Assembly: GCF_024055795.1 (NCBI RefSeq)
Contig: NZ_JAMXMY010000024.1
Coordinates: forward strand, 1 to 64,000
Origin: Actinoallomurus purpureus
GTDB lineage: Bacteria > Actinomycetota > Actinomycetes > Streptosporangiales > Streptosporangiaceae
Length of the DNA stretch: 64,000 bases
Reading direction: 5' to 3'
Positions within the stretch are counted from its first letter, which is position 1. Each line of letters opens with the position of its first letter. Below, in pieces: positions 50,987-60,764 of the stretch. The translations under genes and the position numbers were made by a program. The notes beneath the pieces were generated by a model. It was not told the DNA's origin and made no database searches. It saw only the letters and a list, made by a program, of their open reading frames with translations.

Positions 50987-52219
50987 TCAGTTGGGCGCGG
51001 GCACCGTGTCAGAGTCCGCGAACACCAGCGGCAGCGAATCCGGACCATGAATCATGGCCATTTGCGGCCGCCAGGCGATCGGCCCGGACACTGTCGGCGT
51101 GCCGAGCCGTTCGGCGAGGGCGGACAAACCCTCGGCGATTTCCAACTGGGCCAGTGCGTGGCCCAGGCAGTGATAAAGTCCGCCGCCGAAGACCAACTGG
51201 CGAGATGACTGTACCCGGCGGATGTTGAATTCGTACGGATTCTCGAATACACGCGAATCGTAGTTCGCCGACGGGACGCAACAGAAGATTACTCCGTCGA
51301 CGGGAAAATGCAGGTCCTGGTAGGTGAGTTCCACATTGGCGAAGCGCTGGATCAGCCGCGACTGAGGCGTCCAGCGAAGCACCTCGTTGACCGCCTGGGG
51401 CAGCAATTCCGGTCGCTGGCGCAACAGCGTCCACTGTGCGGGGTGCTGGCTGAACGCCACCAGCGCCCGCCCGAGCTGCCGCGACGTGGTGTCCTGCCCC
51501 GCCCACACCAGGAGCAGGACGAGATTTTTCAGCTCGGCGGCGCTGAGGGAGCCATCCTGGGCCTGCGCGGCGATCAGGGCGGAGAGCAGGTCGCGGCCTG
51601 GATTTCGTCGGCGGCGGGCGATCAGCGATTCGACGTAGGCGCCCATGCCCTCGATTCCGCTCTCCACCACGCGCACGACGTCCTCCGTCAACCCGGTGGC
51701 GAACGCCAGACCGATATCACCGGACCAGGCGTGGAACTGGTCGTAATCCTCGAACGGCACACCCAGCATCTCGCACATCACCAGGGCCGGCAGTGGATCG
51801 GCGAACGACGTCACGAAGTCACGCTCGTCGGAGGTGGCGATCTGATCGGCCAGGCGCGCCGCGGCCGCGCGGGTGAACGGTCGCAGACCCTCCACCACGC
51901 TGGGCGTGAAAGCTTTGCTCAGCAGACCACGCAGGCGCTTGTGGCTGGGCGCGTCCACGCTCATCAAAGTATGCGTCCACCAGTCGAAGAGCGGGCCCTC
52001 CGTGATGCCGAACAACGCCATGTACGCTTCGCCGCCCAGCCGGAAGCGATGGTCCCGCAGCAGTTCGGACACCTCGCGGTGCCGTAGCGCGATCGGTCCG
52101 ATGGGGCTGGGGGCGAACCAGTTCGCCTCCCGTGCCGCGGCGATCTCCTCACCGTCGAAGGCGAACAGCGGGTCGTGTAGATCGAGAAATGGGGCTGATG
52201 GAGTCGTGTCTATGGTCAT
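50987..52219 (-). CDS. Cytochrome P450 (last gene of biosynthetic operon)
   Basis: A 410-residue bacterial P450. Heme-binding motif FGGGLYHCLGHALAQLE; I-helix oxygen-binding motif VWAGQDTTSRQ; K-helix ExxR in NEVLRWTP; all essential parts are present. Start M at 52219 (MTIDTTPSAP); the upstream frame is Arg/Pro noise. It lies 43 bp after the VOC gene and is probably a tailoring hydroxylase. Confidence 0.9.
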   Translation of the reverse strand: MTIDTTPSAPFLDLHDPLFAFDGEEIAAAREANWFAPSPIGPIALRHREVSELLRDHRFRLGGEAYMALFGITEGPLFDWWTHTLMSVDAPSHKRLRGLLSKAFTPSVVEGLRPFTRAAAARLADQIATSDERDFVTSFADPLPALVMCEMLGVPFEDYDQFHAWSGDIGLAFATGLTEDVVRVVESGIEGMGAYVESLIARRRRNPGRDLLSALIAAQAQDGSLSAAELKNLVLLLVWAGQDTTSRQLGRALVAFSQHPAQWTLLRQRPELLPQAVNEVLRWTPQSRLIQRFANVELTYQDLHFPVDGVIFCCVPSANYDSRVFENPYEFNIRRVQSSRQLVFGGGLYHCLGHALAQLEIAEGLSALAERLGTPTVSGPIAWRPQMAMIHGPDSLPLVFADSDTVPAPN

Positions 52220-52262
52220 GGCCTCTCCCGTGGGTTGAGTCGTGCGGTCGGTCGCGTCGACC

Positions 52263-52619
52263 TCATTCGGCCGACGTGCCGGTCTGGATGTATTCGAAGA
52301 CGGCACCGTCCGGATTCCGCGCGATCATTCGGTCGCCGTTGGGTCCCGGTGCCGGTCCTTCCAGGATGTCGCCGCCCGCCCGGGTGATCTCGTGAACCAC
52401 CGGCGCGAGATCGGCCACCAACAGCGTGGCCACCCGATTGGTGAACCTGGCCGCGTCCGGGCCGGACAGCAGCAAGAACGGCCCCACGCTGGCCAGTTGC
52501 ACGCCGGCGAAACCGAAACGTTGGACCCGGTCGACACCGGAAAGGGCTTGGTACAACGGAATGGCCGCGTCGAGATCGGCCACCAGGACCCTGGCGATCA
52601 CCGCGGTGATGTTGGACAT
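52263..52619 (-). CDS. VOC-superfamily protein (glyoxalase/bleomycin-resistance-like)
   Basis: A 118-residue protein with the beta-alpha-beta-beta-beta repeat of the VOC superfamily (VARVLVADLDAAIPLYQAL ... ARFTNRVATLLVADLAPVVHEITRAGG ... NPDGAVFEYIQTG). Metal-binding residues are not certain. In such an operon it may be a tailoring enzyme or a self-resistance protein. Confidence 0.85.
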   Translation of the reverse strand: MSNITAVIARVLVADLDAAIPLYQALSGVDRVQRFGFAGVQLASVGPFLLLSGPDAARFTNRVATLLVADLAPVVHEITRAGGDILEGPAPGPNGDRMIARNPDGAVFEYIQTGTSAE

Positions 52620-52655
52620 TGCTCACTCCAGGCGACAGTTCCGGTCGGCGGTCCG

Positions 52656-53882
52656 CTACCAGGTGACGGGTAGCGAGTGGACTCCGTACGTGACATTGGA
52701 TCGGCGGTACGAGACGTCCTCGAACGGCACCGCGAGCCGCAGCGATGGGAACCTGCGCAGCAACGCGGGAAACGCCAGGTGCATCTCCAGCCGTGCCAGG
52801 GGCGCGCCGACGCAGTGGTGGATACCGTGTCCATAGGCCAGGTGGGTGCGCGGGGCCCTGGTGAAATCGAGACGGTCCGGGTCGGGGAACCTGGACTCGT
52901 CCCGGTTGGCCGATGGTATGGAAACCAGCACCTGCTCGCCCTTTTTGATCAATGTCCCATTGATCGTTACATCGTCCGTGGCCGTCCTGATCTCGCCGTG
53001 GTTGGGGATGGAGACATACCGCACGAGTTCATCGACCGCGCGCTCGACGATCCGCGGGTCGTCCCGCAACATCGCCAGCTGTTCCGGATGGCGGAACAGC
53101 GCGAGGGTACCGATGCCGAGCATATTCGCGGTCGTCTCGTGCCCGGCGACCAGCAGAAGGTTGCCGATGCCGACCAGTTCCTCGTTGGTGACGCCGATGC
53201 CGTGTTCCCTGATGATCCGGCCGAGCAGATTGTCTCCGGGATGCTCACGGTTGCGCGCGACCAGTTCCCGCATCCCAGCACGCAGTGCGTCGCGCGCCGG
53301 GATCAACGTCTCCAGGCTGGACATTACGTCCGTCATGATTCGGGTGAGACCGGCGAAGTCGAATCCGCCGTCCGGCGGCACGCCCAACATTTCACAGATC
53401 ACCGTCGACGGAACGGGCAGCGCGAACACATCGATGAGGTCGACCGGCGGCCCGGCGGACGCCATCACGTCGAGGTAGTGGTCCACGATGGCCTCGATCC
53501 GAGGGCGGAGCCGCCTCATCGCCGCAACGGTGAATTCCCCAGCGACCATCTGACGTAGCCGGGTGTGCTCCGGCGGGTCGCATTCAATGAACGTGCCGGG
53601 TTGCTGGTCGCGCAACTCTTCGGCAAGGGTGCGGTTCTCCGGCGCCGGGAGGACGATGCCCAGAGGGGTGAGCTCGCTGCTGAACCGGTGATCACCGAGT
53701 ATCGCCCGGCCGTCGTCGAATCGGGTGACCATCCAAACGAGGTCCCCGCCGTTGATGGACACCCGCACGATCGGCTCTTGTGCGCGTAGCCTGCGCATTT
53801 CCGGGTCGGGATTGAACGGGCATCCCGCCTCGCGACGGTACGGCAGCGGCAGCGGCAGCGGCAGCGTGGAATTCGCGGTCAT
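52656..53882 (-). CDS. Cytochrome P450
   Basis: A 408-residue P450: heme ligand motif YGHGIHHCVGAPLARLE, I-helix LLVAGHETTANM, ExxR in DELVRYVSI. The N-terminal LPLPLPLP stretch is encoded by CTGCCGCTGCCG-like repeats. Its ATG overlaps the stop of the upstream gene as ATGA. Confidence 0.92.
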   Translation of the reverse strand: MTANSTLPLPLPLPYRREAGCPFNPDPEMRRLRAQEPIVRVSINGGDLVWMVTRFDDGRAILGDHRFSSELTPLGIVLPAPENRTLAEELRDQQPGTFIECDPPEHTRLRQMVAGEFTVAAMRRLRPRIEAIVDHYLDVMASAGPPVDLIDVFALPVPSTVICEMLGVPPDGGFDFAGLTRIMTDVMSSLETLIPARDALRAGMRELVARNREHPGDNLLGRIIREHGIGVTNEELVGIGNLLLVAGHETTANMLGIGTLALFRHPEQLAMLRDDPRIVERAVDELVRYVSIPNHGEIRTATDDVTINGTLIKKGEQVLVSIPSANRDESRFPDPDRLDFTRAPRTHLAYGHGIHHCVGAPLARLEMHLAFPALLRRFPSLRLAVPFEDVSYRRSNVTYGVHSLPVTW

Positions 53883-54415
53883 GACGGCGGCCTCTCCGCA
53901 GAAAGGCCAGATGTCCCGCCGCGTTCATCCGCTGTAGACGACTCCTCCTCGCCCGCCGGTATATAGGCGACCCACTGGCAGCTGCGCTCGCCGAGTTCGT
54001 GCTCCACCCGTACGCCGAGCTGGTCGGCGGTCCGGTGGTGCAGATCGACGCAGTATTCGCATGGCCGCTTCAACGTCAGCTGGACGCCTTGACGCTGGGC
54101 GCGTTCCCGGTAGTCGTAGATGCCACAACGGCGCACGGTGAGCTGGGAGCGATCGGGTTCTTCAGTGCGAGTGGTGTCCGAGTCGTAGACCTCCAACATG
54201 GTCTCCAGACCGGTCAGTAGATCACGCGCCTGGCCGACGCGGTCCGGGATGCGCTTGCGTGTGGCTTCGGCGTTGATGCTCGCCACGTGCTCCGTCCACT
54301 GCGGAAGCGCAGCCGGCCCAAGGTAACGTTCGATGGCGGCCTGGGTACGGAAATACACCCCCAACACGAACTGGGTCTTTTCCGCGTCGGTCATCGGGCT
54401 CGGGTCAGGTTCCAT
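53879..54415 (-). CDS. Cys-containing protein of unknown function in biosynthetic operon
   Basis: A 178-residue protein from ATG 54415 (AAAGGA upstream). A helical N-terminus is followed by CGIYDYRERAQRQG, PCEYCVDLHH and CQWVAY: Cys97, Cys119, Cys122, Cys146, spaced like a metal or thiol site. The pattern is reminiscent of small hydrolase/V4R-like proteins but the family is not certain. ATGA overlap with the P450 gene. Confidence 0.6.
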   Translation of the reverse strand: MEPDPSPMTDAEKTQFVLGVYFRTQAAIERYLGPAALPQWTEHVASINAEATRKRIPDRVGQARDLLTGLETMLEVYDSDTTRTEEPDRSQLTVRRCGIYDYRERAQRQGVQLTLKRPCEYCVDLHHRTADQLGVRVEHELGERSCQWVAYIPAGEEESSTADERGGTSGLSAERPPS

Positions 54416-54441
54416 GGGTGATGATCCTTTCCACGACACGT

Positions 54442-55905
54442 TCAGCCGTTGCCAGGGCGCAGGCCAGTGGACGCCTCGACCTGGTTGAGAGTTTCGAACA
54501 GCACGGCCTCGATGGGCGCCGGCAGGGTGTCCCACATTCGGACCTCGTCCAGATCCAGCACACGGGACAGCTTCCAGCCGACATAGGACCCCATCGTGGC
54601 CAACGGAGGCAGCGTGTCCACGACGCGCACAGCGAAACGACGTCCGGTGAACGGTGTTCCTAGGCGTGCCGTCATCGATGCGAGCCACGCGTCGTTCGGC
54701 GGTCGGTCCGTGGTCACGAGGCAGACGACGTCCTGGCCGCGAACGACCAACATGTAGTTGAGCACGTAGGGCCCTGGCTCACCGTCCGACCACAGCGCCG
54801 CCTCGAAGTCCTCCTGCCGCACGTTGGCGCTGCCCAGCGTGAGCACGTCCTGCTGCCGGCCGAGCGTACGGATTACCGGCAGCGCCAGCCCGCATGGACA
54901 CCGCACCCCGGTCGTCTCGACGAGGTCGCCGGTTCGGTAACGCACCAGCGGGCGTGCCGGCAGGTCAAGGGTGGTGACGACCAGTTCGCCGCTGTCAGGG
55001 GTGCCGTCCACCAGCCGGGTCCCGCGCTCATCGTGCAGTTCCAGCAGGTAACTCTGCACCTGAAGGTGCAGTCGCCCCCGCTCGCAGGTGACCGCCGTCG
55101 TCCCCGTTTCCGACGAGCCGTAGGAGGCGACGTAGGCGGTCGCACCGGTGAGCCGTTCGACGTGCCGCAGAAGGTTGGCACCGGTCTGCTCCGCCATCAG
55201 CAACAGCCGGTCGAAACGCGGCAGCGCCACACCGCTACGGACGGCGAAGTGCAGCATTTCCAACAGCCGTGAGGCCGTGCCGACATAGATGTTGGCACGC
55301 AGCTCATGGGTCAGCCGAAGTACCCGTGTGTAATCACCGGTGACGTTGTCGACCCACAGGCGCATGGACATCACGCCGAGATATTCCAGGACCTTCTCGA
55401 ACTGGTACCCGGCCGGCGCGAACGGACCGTTGATCAGAATCAGCGCCGAGTCCGCAGGGCCGAGCATCCGCCCCCACATCTCGCCGATGTTCACCGTGTT
55501 CACGATCAGGTCGTCGATCGCTTTGGGTGCCGCGACCGGATCGCCGGTGGTGCCAGATGACTCGTAGTAGTGGAGGAAGCTGGTGATTTGTCTCGTGAAC
55601 GCGTCACGGGACCGTTCTCGCAGCTCACCACGGCCAAGGAATGGCACCGTGGGCAGCGTCTCCCTGAGCACGACATCGGCGGGCAGCAGTTCGGCCGCGG
55701 CGATCGCTCCGTCGGCACGCCATGCACGCAGGGATTCCGCGTACAGCTTGGAATGTGCCGCGACGGCGAGGGTGCCCAGGAACTTCCGTGCCTGCAGCGC
55801 GCGCAGGTCACCACGACCGGCGTGGACATCCCGAACGGTCCGAAGGTGGGATTCCAGCAGGTTCACGTAGTCGGTACGCACTTTCTCATCGCGCAGTAGT
55901 AGCAC
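54442..55905 (-). CDS. Adenylate-forming ligase (phenylacetate-CoA-ligase-like)
   Basis: A 487-residue acyl-adenylate enzyme of PaaK type: P-loop YYESSGTTGDP near residue 115, SYGSSETGTTAV (A5-like), RPLVRYRTGDLVETTGVRCPCG (A7/A8), followed by a short C-terminal lid. It would activate a carboxylic acid, with CoA or a carrier protein as acceptor; no carrier gene is seen. GGAGG lies 5 nt before GTG 55905, which decides the start over the 56013 frame. Confidence 0.85.
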   Translation of the reverse strand: MLLLRDEKVRTDYVNLLESHLRTVRDVHAGRGDLRALQARKFLGTLAVAAHSKLYAESLRAWRADGAIAAAELLPADVVLRETLPTVPFLGRGELRERSRDAFTRQITSFLHYYESSGTTGDPVAAPKAIDDLIVNTVNIGEMWGRMLGPADSALILINGPFAPAGYQFEKVLEYLGVMSMRLWVDNVTGDYTRVLRLTHELRANIYVGTASRLLEMLHFAVRSGVALPRFDRLLLMAEQTGANLLRHVERLTGATAYVASYGSSETGTTAVTCERGRLHLQVQSYLLELHDERGTRLVDGTPDSGELVVTTLDLPARPLVRYRTGDLVETTGVRCPCGLALPVIRTLGRQQDVLTLGSANVRQEDFEAALWSDGEPGPYVLNYMLVVRGQDVVCLVTTDRPPNDAWLASMTARLGTPFTGRRFAVRVVDTLPPLATMGSYVGWKLSRVLDLDEVRMWDTLPAPIEAVLFETLNQVEASTGLRPGNG

Positions 55906-56526
55906 GGTGCCTCCAGATGAGATCGACCAGTGACGTCGAGCGAGCACACTGCCGCTCCGTCTCGTCGGTCCGACGCAACGCCGCCGCCACTGAAGCTCGG
56001 CGCTGTGCGACAACTCCGTTTCGCGGGCAATAAGGCATGGCCGGGCCAGCGGAGATCAAATGCCCATCGACGGGCGGACCTATCGAAACGGGCGGGGCGG
56101 GGCAGAACGACTCAAACTTCCGGAGTGTCGGCGTTCGGCCAGATCACGGCGCTTTAGGGGAGGGCATCGGAAAGGGCAAGAAGTCGACGTTACGGGATGT
56201 GCACTTCACTTACCTGCAGGGCCCAAAAGCCGTTTACCGCCAACGTGTATCCGAATGACGACCTGGCTGACACTTCCGAGTAACGGGTGTCAATACCTTG
56301 AGGGCTCATCACAGCGCGACGCTTCACCTTCTGACGTGATCGAAAGTTCACGATTCGTAACCATGCCGCAGGTCAACTGTTGCGAGGGAAAGAGGGTGAG
56401 TAGTCAGTGAATTTATTCCGTCAGGATTCGGACGCCACAAAAGGATGATTCCGGACCTCGCGGGCGTCTGTCAAGGTTTTCTATGACAATTCTCTGTCCT
56501 TGTGGACAGGAGCAGCTTGCTGCGTG
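55906..56526. other. Long spacer upstream of the biosynthetic operon
   Basis: About 600 bp with no recognisable gene; GC content falls between 56170 and 56520. It should hold the promoter of the ligase operon. No palindrome long enough to call was seen. Confidence 0.4.
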
Positions 56527-56622
56527 GTAGGGGAGCTTTCGGCTCGGCTGGATGAGGCGAACGCGCGGATCGCTGAGCTTGAGGCGCGGTCGGGTGCCGG
56601 GGGCCGGCCGGTCGGTTGCCGA
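56527..56622 (+). pseudogene. Possible IS66-type transposase N-terminal fragment
   Basis: VGELSARLDEANARIAELEAR resembles the coiled-coil start of IS66-family transposases, then the sequence diverges. Very short and low confidence. Confidence 0.35.
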
Positions 56623-56806
56623 GCCTGCTGGAGCCTCTGGCCGGGCGGGCTCACACTTGCCCTGCGCGCCGCCGCCGACGATCCAGGGCCGAGTGATCTC
56701 TATGAGTCTGATCACATCACGTGGTGGTCCAGCGGGCGACGGCCATAGGCTCCACGCGCGATTCGGACAGTGGCCGACCGTCTGAACGTGGTGGAAAGGA
56801 TGCGCG

Positions 56807-57829
56807 GTGGGCGAGAAGAACCGCTATTGGAAGCTCGTCCGGAGGCCGGTCGGCGACGACTACGCCTCCGCTCTCGACCTGGTGGAGGACGAGACGCCCG
56901 ACCTCGTCGACGGCGATGTGCTGATACGTAACGCGTACTTCTCGCTCGACGCGGGCACGCGGATGTGGATGAGCGCACGCGAGGACTCGTACTCGCCGCC
57001 GACGCCGCTGGGTTCCCCGGTGATCGGAATGGTGCTGGGCGAGGTCATCGCCTCCCGCCATCCCGACTTCCGCGAGGGCGATCTCGCGCGTGCGTACGGG
57101 CAGTGGTCGGACTTCTCGGTGGCCCGGCCCGATGATACGTATGTCGAGCGGGTGAGCCGGCGTATCGACGACCCCCGCCAGCACCTGGCGGTGTTCGGAC
57201 CGAACGGCTGGACGAGCTACCTCGGCGTCGCCGAGTACGGTGCCGCCAAGGCAGGCGACACGTTCGTCGTGTCGGCGGCGTCGGGGGTCACCGGCGCGCT
57301 CGCCGGGCAGGTGGCCGCTCAGCTCGGCTGCCGGGTCATCGGGATCACCGGTTCGGCGGAGAAGGCCGCGTGGATCACCGAGGAACTGGGATTCGACGCG
57401 GCGGTCAATCGCCAGGACGGCGATGTCGCCGAACAGTTGCGCGCCCTGTGCCCGGACGGAATCGACCTGTACTTCGACAACGTCGGCGGAGCGATTCTGG
57501 ACGCCGCACTCGAGAACATGGCGCTGTTCGGGCGGATCGCGGTATGCGGGCTGCTGGCCAATTACGGCGAGGAAGGGCCGGTGCCCGGGCCGTACAAGTT
57601 CGATCAGGTGCTGATGAAGCGGCTGACCTTCACCGGGTTCTTCTCCCCGGACTTCTACCACCGTGGTCCGGACGTCAACCGGCGCCTTCAGCCCTGGTAC
57701 GAGGCGGGCAGGTTGCGGATGACGTTCGACGTGACGGACGGCCTCGAGAACACCTTGACCGCTTACGGCAGGCTCTTCTCCGGCGCGAAGATCGGCAAAT
57801 CGCTCGTGCGGCTCGTCGACGGGAACTGA
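56807..57829 (+). CDS. NADP-dependent MDR oxidoreductase (CurA/2-alkenal reductase-like)
   Basis: A 340-residue medium-chain reductase without zinc ligands. NADP motif VSAASGVTGALAGQVAAQLG; early YFSLDAGTRMWMS; FDNVGGAILDAAL is the conserved core of this subgroup. It reduces an activated double bond in enones. GTG start at 56807. Confidence 0.88.
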   Translation: MGEKNRYWKLVRRPVGDDYASALDLVEDETPDLVDGDVLIRNAYFSLDAGTRMWMSAREDSYSPPTPLGSPVIGMVLGEVIASRHPDFREGDLARAYGQWSDFSVARPDDTYVERVSRRIDDPRQHLAVFGPNGWTSYLGVAEYGAAKAGDTFVVSAASGVTGALAGQVAAQLGCRVIGITGSAEKAAWITEELGFDAAVNRQDGDVAEQLRALCPDGIDLYFDNVGGAILDAALENMALFGRIAVCGLLANYGEEGPVPGPYKFDQVLMKRLTFTGFFSPDFYHRGPDVNRRLQPWYEAGRLRMTFDVTDGLENTLTAYGRLFSGAKIGKSLVRLVDGN

Positions 57830-57930
57830 GCACGGCCGGGTCCGGCCGATCGGTGGATTCCCGTGGTCGAAGATGTGCGGGGTCTCCAGTCCCTGGCCGG
57901 TTGGACCGCGGCGACTCCCCCGGCGGGAGA

Positions 57931-58275
57931 TCAGGTGTCGGCGAGGGCGGCGGCGACGTCGTCGTACATCGGGAGGCGCTGGGCCAGGCCTGTGATCCAC
58001 AGGACTCGGGCGGTGTGGTACTTCGCGCCGGCCAGGGCGAGGAAACCGTCTTCGGTGGCGGTCAGGCGCTTCCAGTAGGAGACGACGGTGCTCAGGGCGC
58101 TGGTGTCCATGAAGTCCAGGCCGGTCAGATCGAGGATGATCTTTCCGCCATTTTCCCGGATGATCTTGTCCAGGTAGGTGATGAGTTCGGCGCGGCTGAT
58201 GATGTCCAGCTCGCCGTTGATGTGCAGGACGGTGCGGTCGCCACGCCGGCTGGAGGAGAGTTCGAGCGCTGCCAT
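57931..58275 (-). CDS. STAS-domain anti-sigma-factor antagonist
   Basis: A 114-residue STAS protein: VLHINGELDIISRAELITYLDKII, IILDLTGLDFMDTSALSTVVSYW (Ser after Asp-Thr is the probable phosphorylation site). ATG 58275. It follows the HATPase gene by 38 bp on the same strand; the two likely form an RsbV/RsbW-like pair. Confidence 0.85.
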   Translation of the reverse strand: MAALELSSSRRGDRTVLHINGELDIISRAELITYLDKIIRENGGKIILDLTGLDFMDTSALSTVVSYWKRLTATEDGFLALAGAKYHTARVLWITGLAQRLPMYDDVAAALADT

Positions 58276-58313
58276 GGTGTCCCCCTCGGCCTTGGAGGAC
58301 CCAAGGTACCGGG

Positions 58314-58811
58314 CTAGATGTACCGCGCTGTCGGAGAGAGTTCCAATCGTACGACTGTGCCGTTGATCCCCGTCCGGATGTGAACGGCCGAGCAGATCTG
58401 GCGGGCGACCCAGATTCCCATGCCGCCCTCCGCCTCGGGCGATGGTGGGTTGCCGCCGGGGTCGGCGGAGGGCATCCAGGTGCCGCGGTCGTGGATCTCC
58501 GCCACGACGCACCCGTCCTGGGCCCACATGCGCAGTTGGGCGTGGGGCGACCCGTGGCGCACGGCGTTCGTCGCGATCTCGTTGACGGCGATCACCAGGT
58601 CGCCGATCAGATCGGCGCCGACCTTGTATCGGCGGGCGTGCACTTCGGTGAAGCGGCGCACGCCTGGCAGCTGTTCCGCCGTGAACTTCATCTCGTCCAT
58701 GGGGCCGGCCGAATCGTTCGGTGGTGGCTGCCAGGGTCTGGCTATGGAGTGGGTGGCCACCATAACGAGCCCTCGCATGTCTGTCTCACCCTGCCCCTCA
58801 TTCGAGGTCAT
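58314..58811 (-). CDS. HATPase (RsbW/SpoIIAB-like) regulatory kinase
   Basis: A 165-residue protein. The N-box NEIATNAVRHG and G1 EIHDRGTW, then GGMGIWVARQICSAVHIR, are typical of anti-sigma kinases/ATPases of the RsbW type. ATG 58811 (GGGTGAG upstream). It would phosphorylate the STAS protein or bind a sigma factor; no sigma gene is adjacent. Confidence 0.82.
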   Translation of the reverse strand: MTSNEGQGETDMRGLVMVATHSIARPWQPPPNDSAGPMDEMKFTAEQLPGVRRFTEVHARRYKVGADLIGDLVIAVNEIATNAVRHGSPHAQLRMWAQDGCVVAEIHDRGTWMPSADPGGNPPSPEAEGGMGIWVARQICSAVHIRTGINGTVVRLELSPTARYI

Positions 58812-59103
58812 ACTCACCCGTACCATCGCGACTCAGTTCTGCGCAGTGTCATATACCCATTTGACGTGCTTTGTTGCCTGGTACAGGTGACTTGTCGGGA
58901 CAGTCGATCTACCTGGGGCGACGGTGCTCCGCCCGCCCGGGGGCTCATGGTCCGGCGTCTGCGCGACACGTCTATGGGCATGTCCGAGGCCGCCCGCCGT
59001 TCGGTGTGCGGGCCCCCGTACCGACGTTCGCCGTCGGCGAGGCCTCGGCGGTGAGGCGGTTTTGGCCTACTTTGCCAGTAAACGACGCTTCTCTGGAGGA
59101 CGC

Positions 59104-59532
59104 GTGGCCATCGTCGTGAGTCTCGCGGCAGGGGAGGATCAGCCGGTCGAACCTCAGGCCGACGCCTTCGTGCTCTTTCGTACCGAACTCTCCGACACCC
59201 ACGGGCTGCATGGGGGCGACCTCTACTCGATCATCGTCGGAGAGGCGTACTGGGCGCTGTGCGACGCGCTGGCGGTCATCACGGGCCTGCGGGCGGACGA
59301 TCCGGTCGACGTCGCCTGGACCCGCATGAACGCCCAGGGGACGGCCGTCGTCGACGACCCGTGGCGCATCACGTACCGGGGCGATCCGGACGGCGGCCTG
59401 CGCACGTCGCACGGCGGCCAGTTCGGTCTCGACCGTACGATGCGGCTGCGCCTCCGGGTCCATAATCCGAACGACTATCCGATCACCGTCGGCGCCGCGA
59501 CGCTCGCGCGGGTCGCGTTGGTCGGCTACTGA
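59104..59532 (+). CDS. Hypothetical protein, 142 aa
   Basis: GTG 59104 has GGAGG 3-7 nt upstream. The protein starts VAIVVSLAAGEDQPVEPQAD, is rich in beta strands and ends NPNDYPITVGAATLARVALVGY. I do not recognise a family. It converges on the FHA gene operon, with a shared terminator. Confidence 0.7.
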   Translation: MAIVVSLAAGEDQPVEPQADAFVLFRTELSDTHGLHGGDLYSIIVGEAYWALCDALAVITGLRADDPVDVAWTRMNAQGTAVVDDPWRITYRGDPDGGLRTSHGGQFGLDRTMRLRLRVHNPNDYPITVGAATLARVALVGY

Positions 59533-59578
59533 TCCGCGCCGATCGGGCCCCGGAGATCCAGGGCCCGATCAGCGCGGA
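59533..59578. terminator. Convergent nested hairpin terminator
   Basis: Inner arms GATCGGGCCC/GGGCCCGATC (59541-59550, 59561-59570) and outer arms TCCGCGC/GCGCGGA (59533-59539, 59572-59578) form a long stem between convergent genes. Confidence 0.8.
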
Positions 59579-59588
59579 CGAGACCATC

Positions 59589-60764
59589 TCAGCGGCCGAA
59601 TCGCACCTGGCCGCGCGCGTCGGCGGCGAGGCGCACGGAGTCGCCGTCGCGGATGGGCGCCTGCTCGCCCGGCTGGAGTCGGCGGTCGTTGACGAAGGTG
59701 CCGTTCGTCGAGCGCTCGTCGCGCACCCACGCCTGGCCGGTGCCGTCGATGCCCAGCGTGGCGTGCCGACGCGAGACGTTGTCGAACCGGGAGAACGTGC
59801 CGGCCACCGGCGACTGCACCGGGTCCCGGCCCAGCACCAGCTCCTGCCCAGGGTTGACCTGCAGCTCACCCGAGGAGAACTGCAGGAACAGCGTGAGCTG
59901 CTGCTGGGGGCCGCCGCCGGCCTGATCGTGCAACGGGCGCAAGCACGAGACACAGACCGGATTGCCGATGTCGGGGATGTCGGCGCCGCAGTGCGGGCAG
60001 AACGGCGTGAACGCGGCCGTCGACTCGCCACCGGTCATGGTGGGCTCGCGCGGCGGCGGCGGCACGTGCGGCGCGCTGGGGCCGCCGTACCCACCGCCCG
60101 CGTAACCCTGCTGCTGCGGCGGGGCGTACTGCTGCTGGGGCGCGCCGTAAGGCGGCTGCTGGTCCTGCTGCTGCGGGGGAGCGCCGTACGGGGACGGATC
60201 CTGCTGCGGCGGCGCGCCGTACGGCGGCTGGCCCTGCGCCGGCGGATAGGGCGCGCCCCGCTGGTCCTGCGGCGCGCCGTACGGCTGCTGTGGCTGGTCC
60301 TGCGGGGCGCCATAGGACTGCTGCGGGGGAGCGCCGTACGGGGACGGGTCCTGCTGCTGGGGCGCGCCATAGGGCGGCTGCTGGTCCTGCTGCGGCGGCG
60401 CGCCGTAGGGCTGCTGATCCTGCGGGGCGCCGTAGGGCTGCTGCTGGTCCTGCTGGTACGGGGCCTGCGGCTGCTGCGGCGGGTACTGCTGCTGGTAGTC
60501 CTGCTGCGGCGGGGCGTACTGCTGCGGCGCGCCGTACGGCTGCTGGTCCTGCTGCTGCGACCCGCCATAGGGCTGCTGGTCCTGCTGTGGCGGGTACTGC
60601 TGCTGCGGATAGGGCGACTGTCCCTGGTCCTGCGGCTGGTAACCGCCGGGCTGCTGCGGGGCAGGGGGCGCCTCCCGCCGGGCCAGGTTCGCTCCGCAGT
60701 TGATGCAGATGAGATCCCCTTGCCGTACCGGAGCGGCACAGACCGGGCATGTCAGGGGCGCCAT
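59589..60764 (-). CDS. FHA-domain protein with zinc ribbons and Gln/Pro/Tyr linker
   Basis: A 391-residue protein: N-terminal zinc ribbon CPVCAAPVRQGDLICINCG, then about 180 residues of QQQDQQPYGAPQQ repeats, a second zinc ribbon FCPHCGADIPDIGNPVCVSC and a C-terminal FHA domain (ELVLGRDP ... VSRRHATLGID ... RSTNGTFVND), which binds phosphothreonine. It ends the operon with the radical-SAM and ClpB-like genes; its start overlaps the radical-SAM gene end by 13 bp. It could report kinase activity to the AAA protein (inference). Confidence 0.88.
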   Translation of the reverse strand: MAPLTCPVCAAPVRQGDLICINCGANLARREAPPAPQQPGGYQPQDQGQSPYPQQQYPPQQDQQPYGGSQQQDQQPYGAPQQYAPPQQDYQQQYPPQQPQAPYQQDQQQPYGAPQDQQPYGAPPQQDQQPPYGAPQQQDPSPYGAPPQQSYGAPQDQPQQPYGAPQDQRGAPYPPAQGQPPYGAPPQQDPSPYGAPPQQQDQQPPYGAPQQQYAPPQQQGYAGGGYGGPSAPHVPPPPREPTMTGGESTAAFTPFCPHCGADIPDIGNPVCVSCLRPLHDQAGGGPQQQLTLFLQFSSGELQVNPGQELVLGRDPVQSPVAGTFSRFDNVSRRHATLGIDGTGQAWVRDERSTNGTFVNDRRLQPGEQAPIRDGDSVRLAADARGQVRFGR

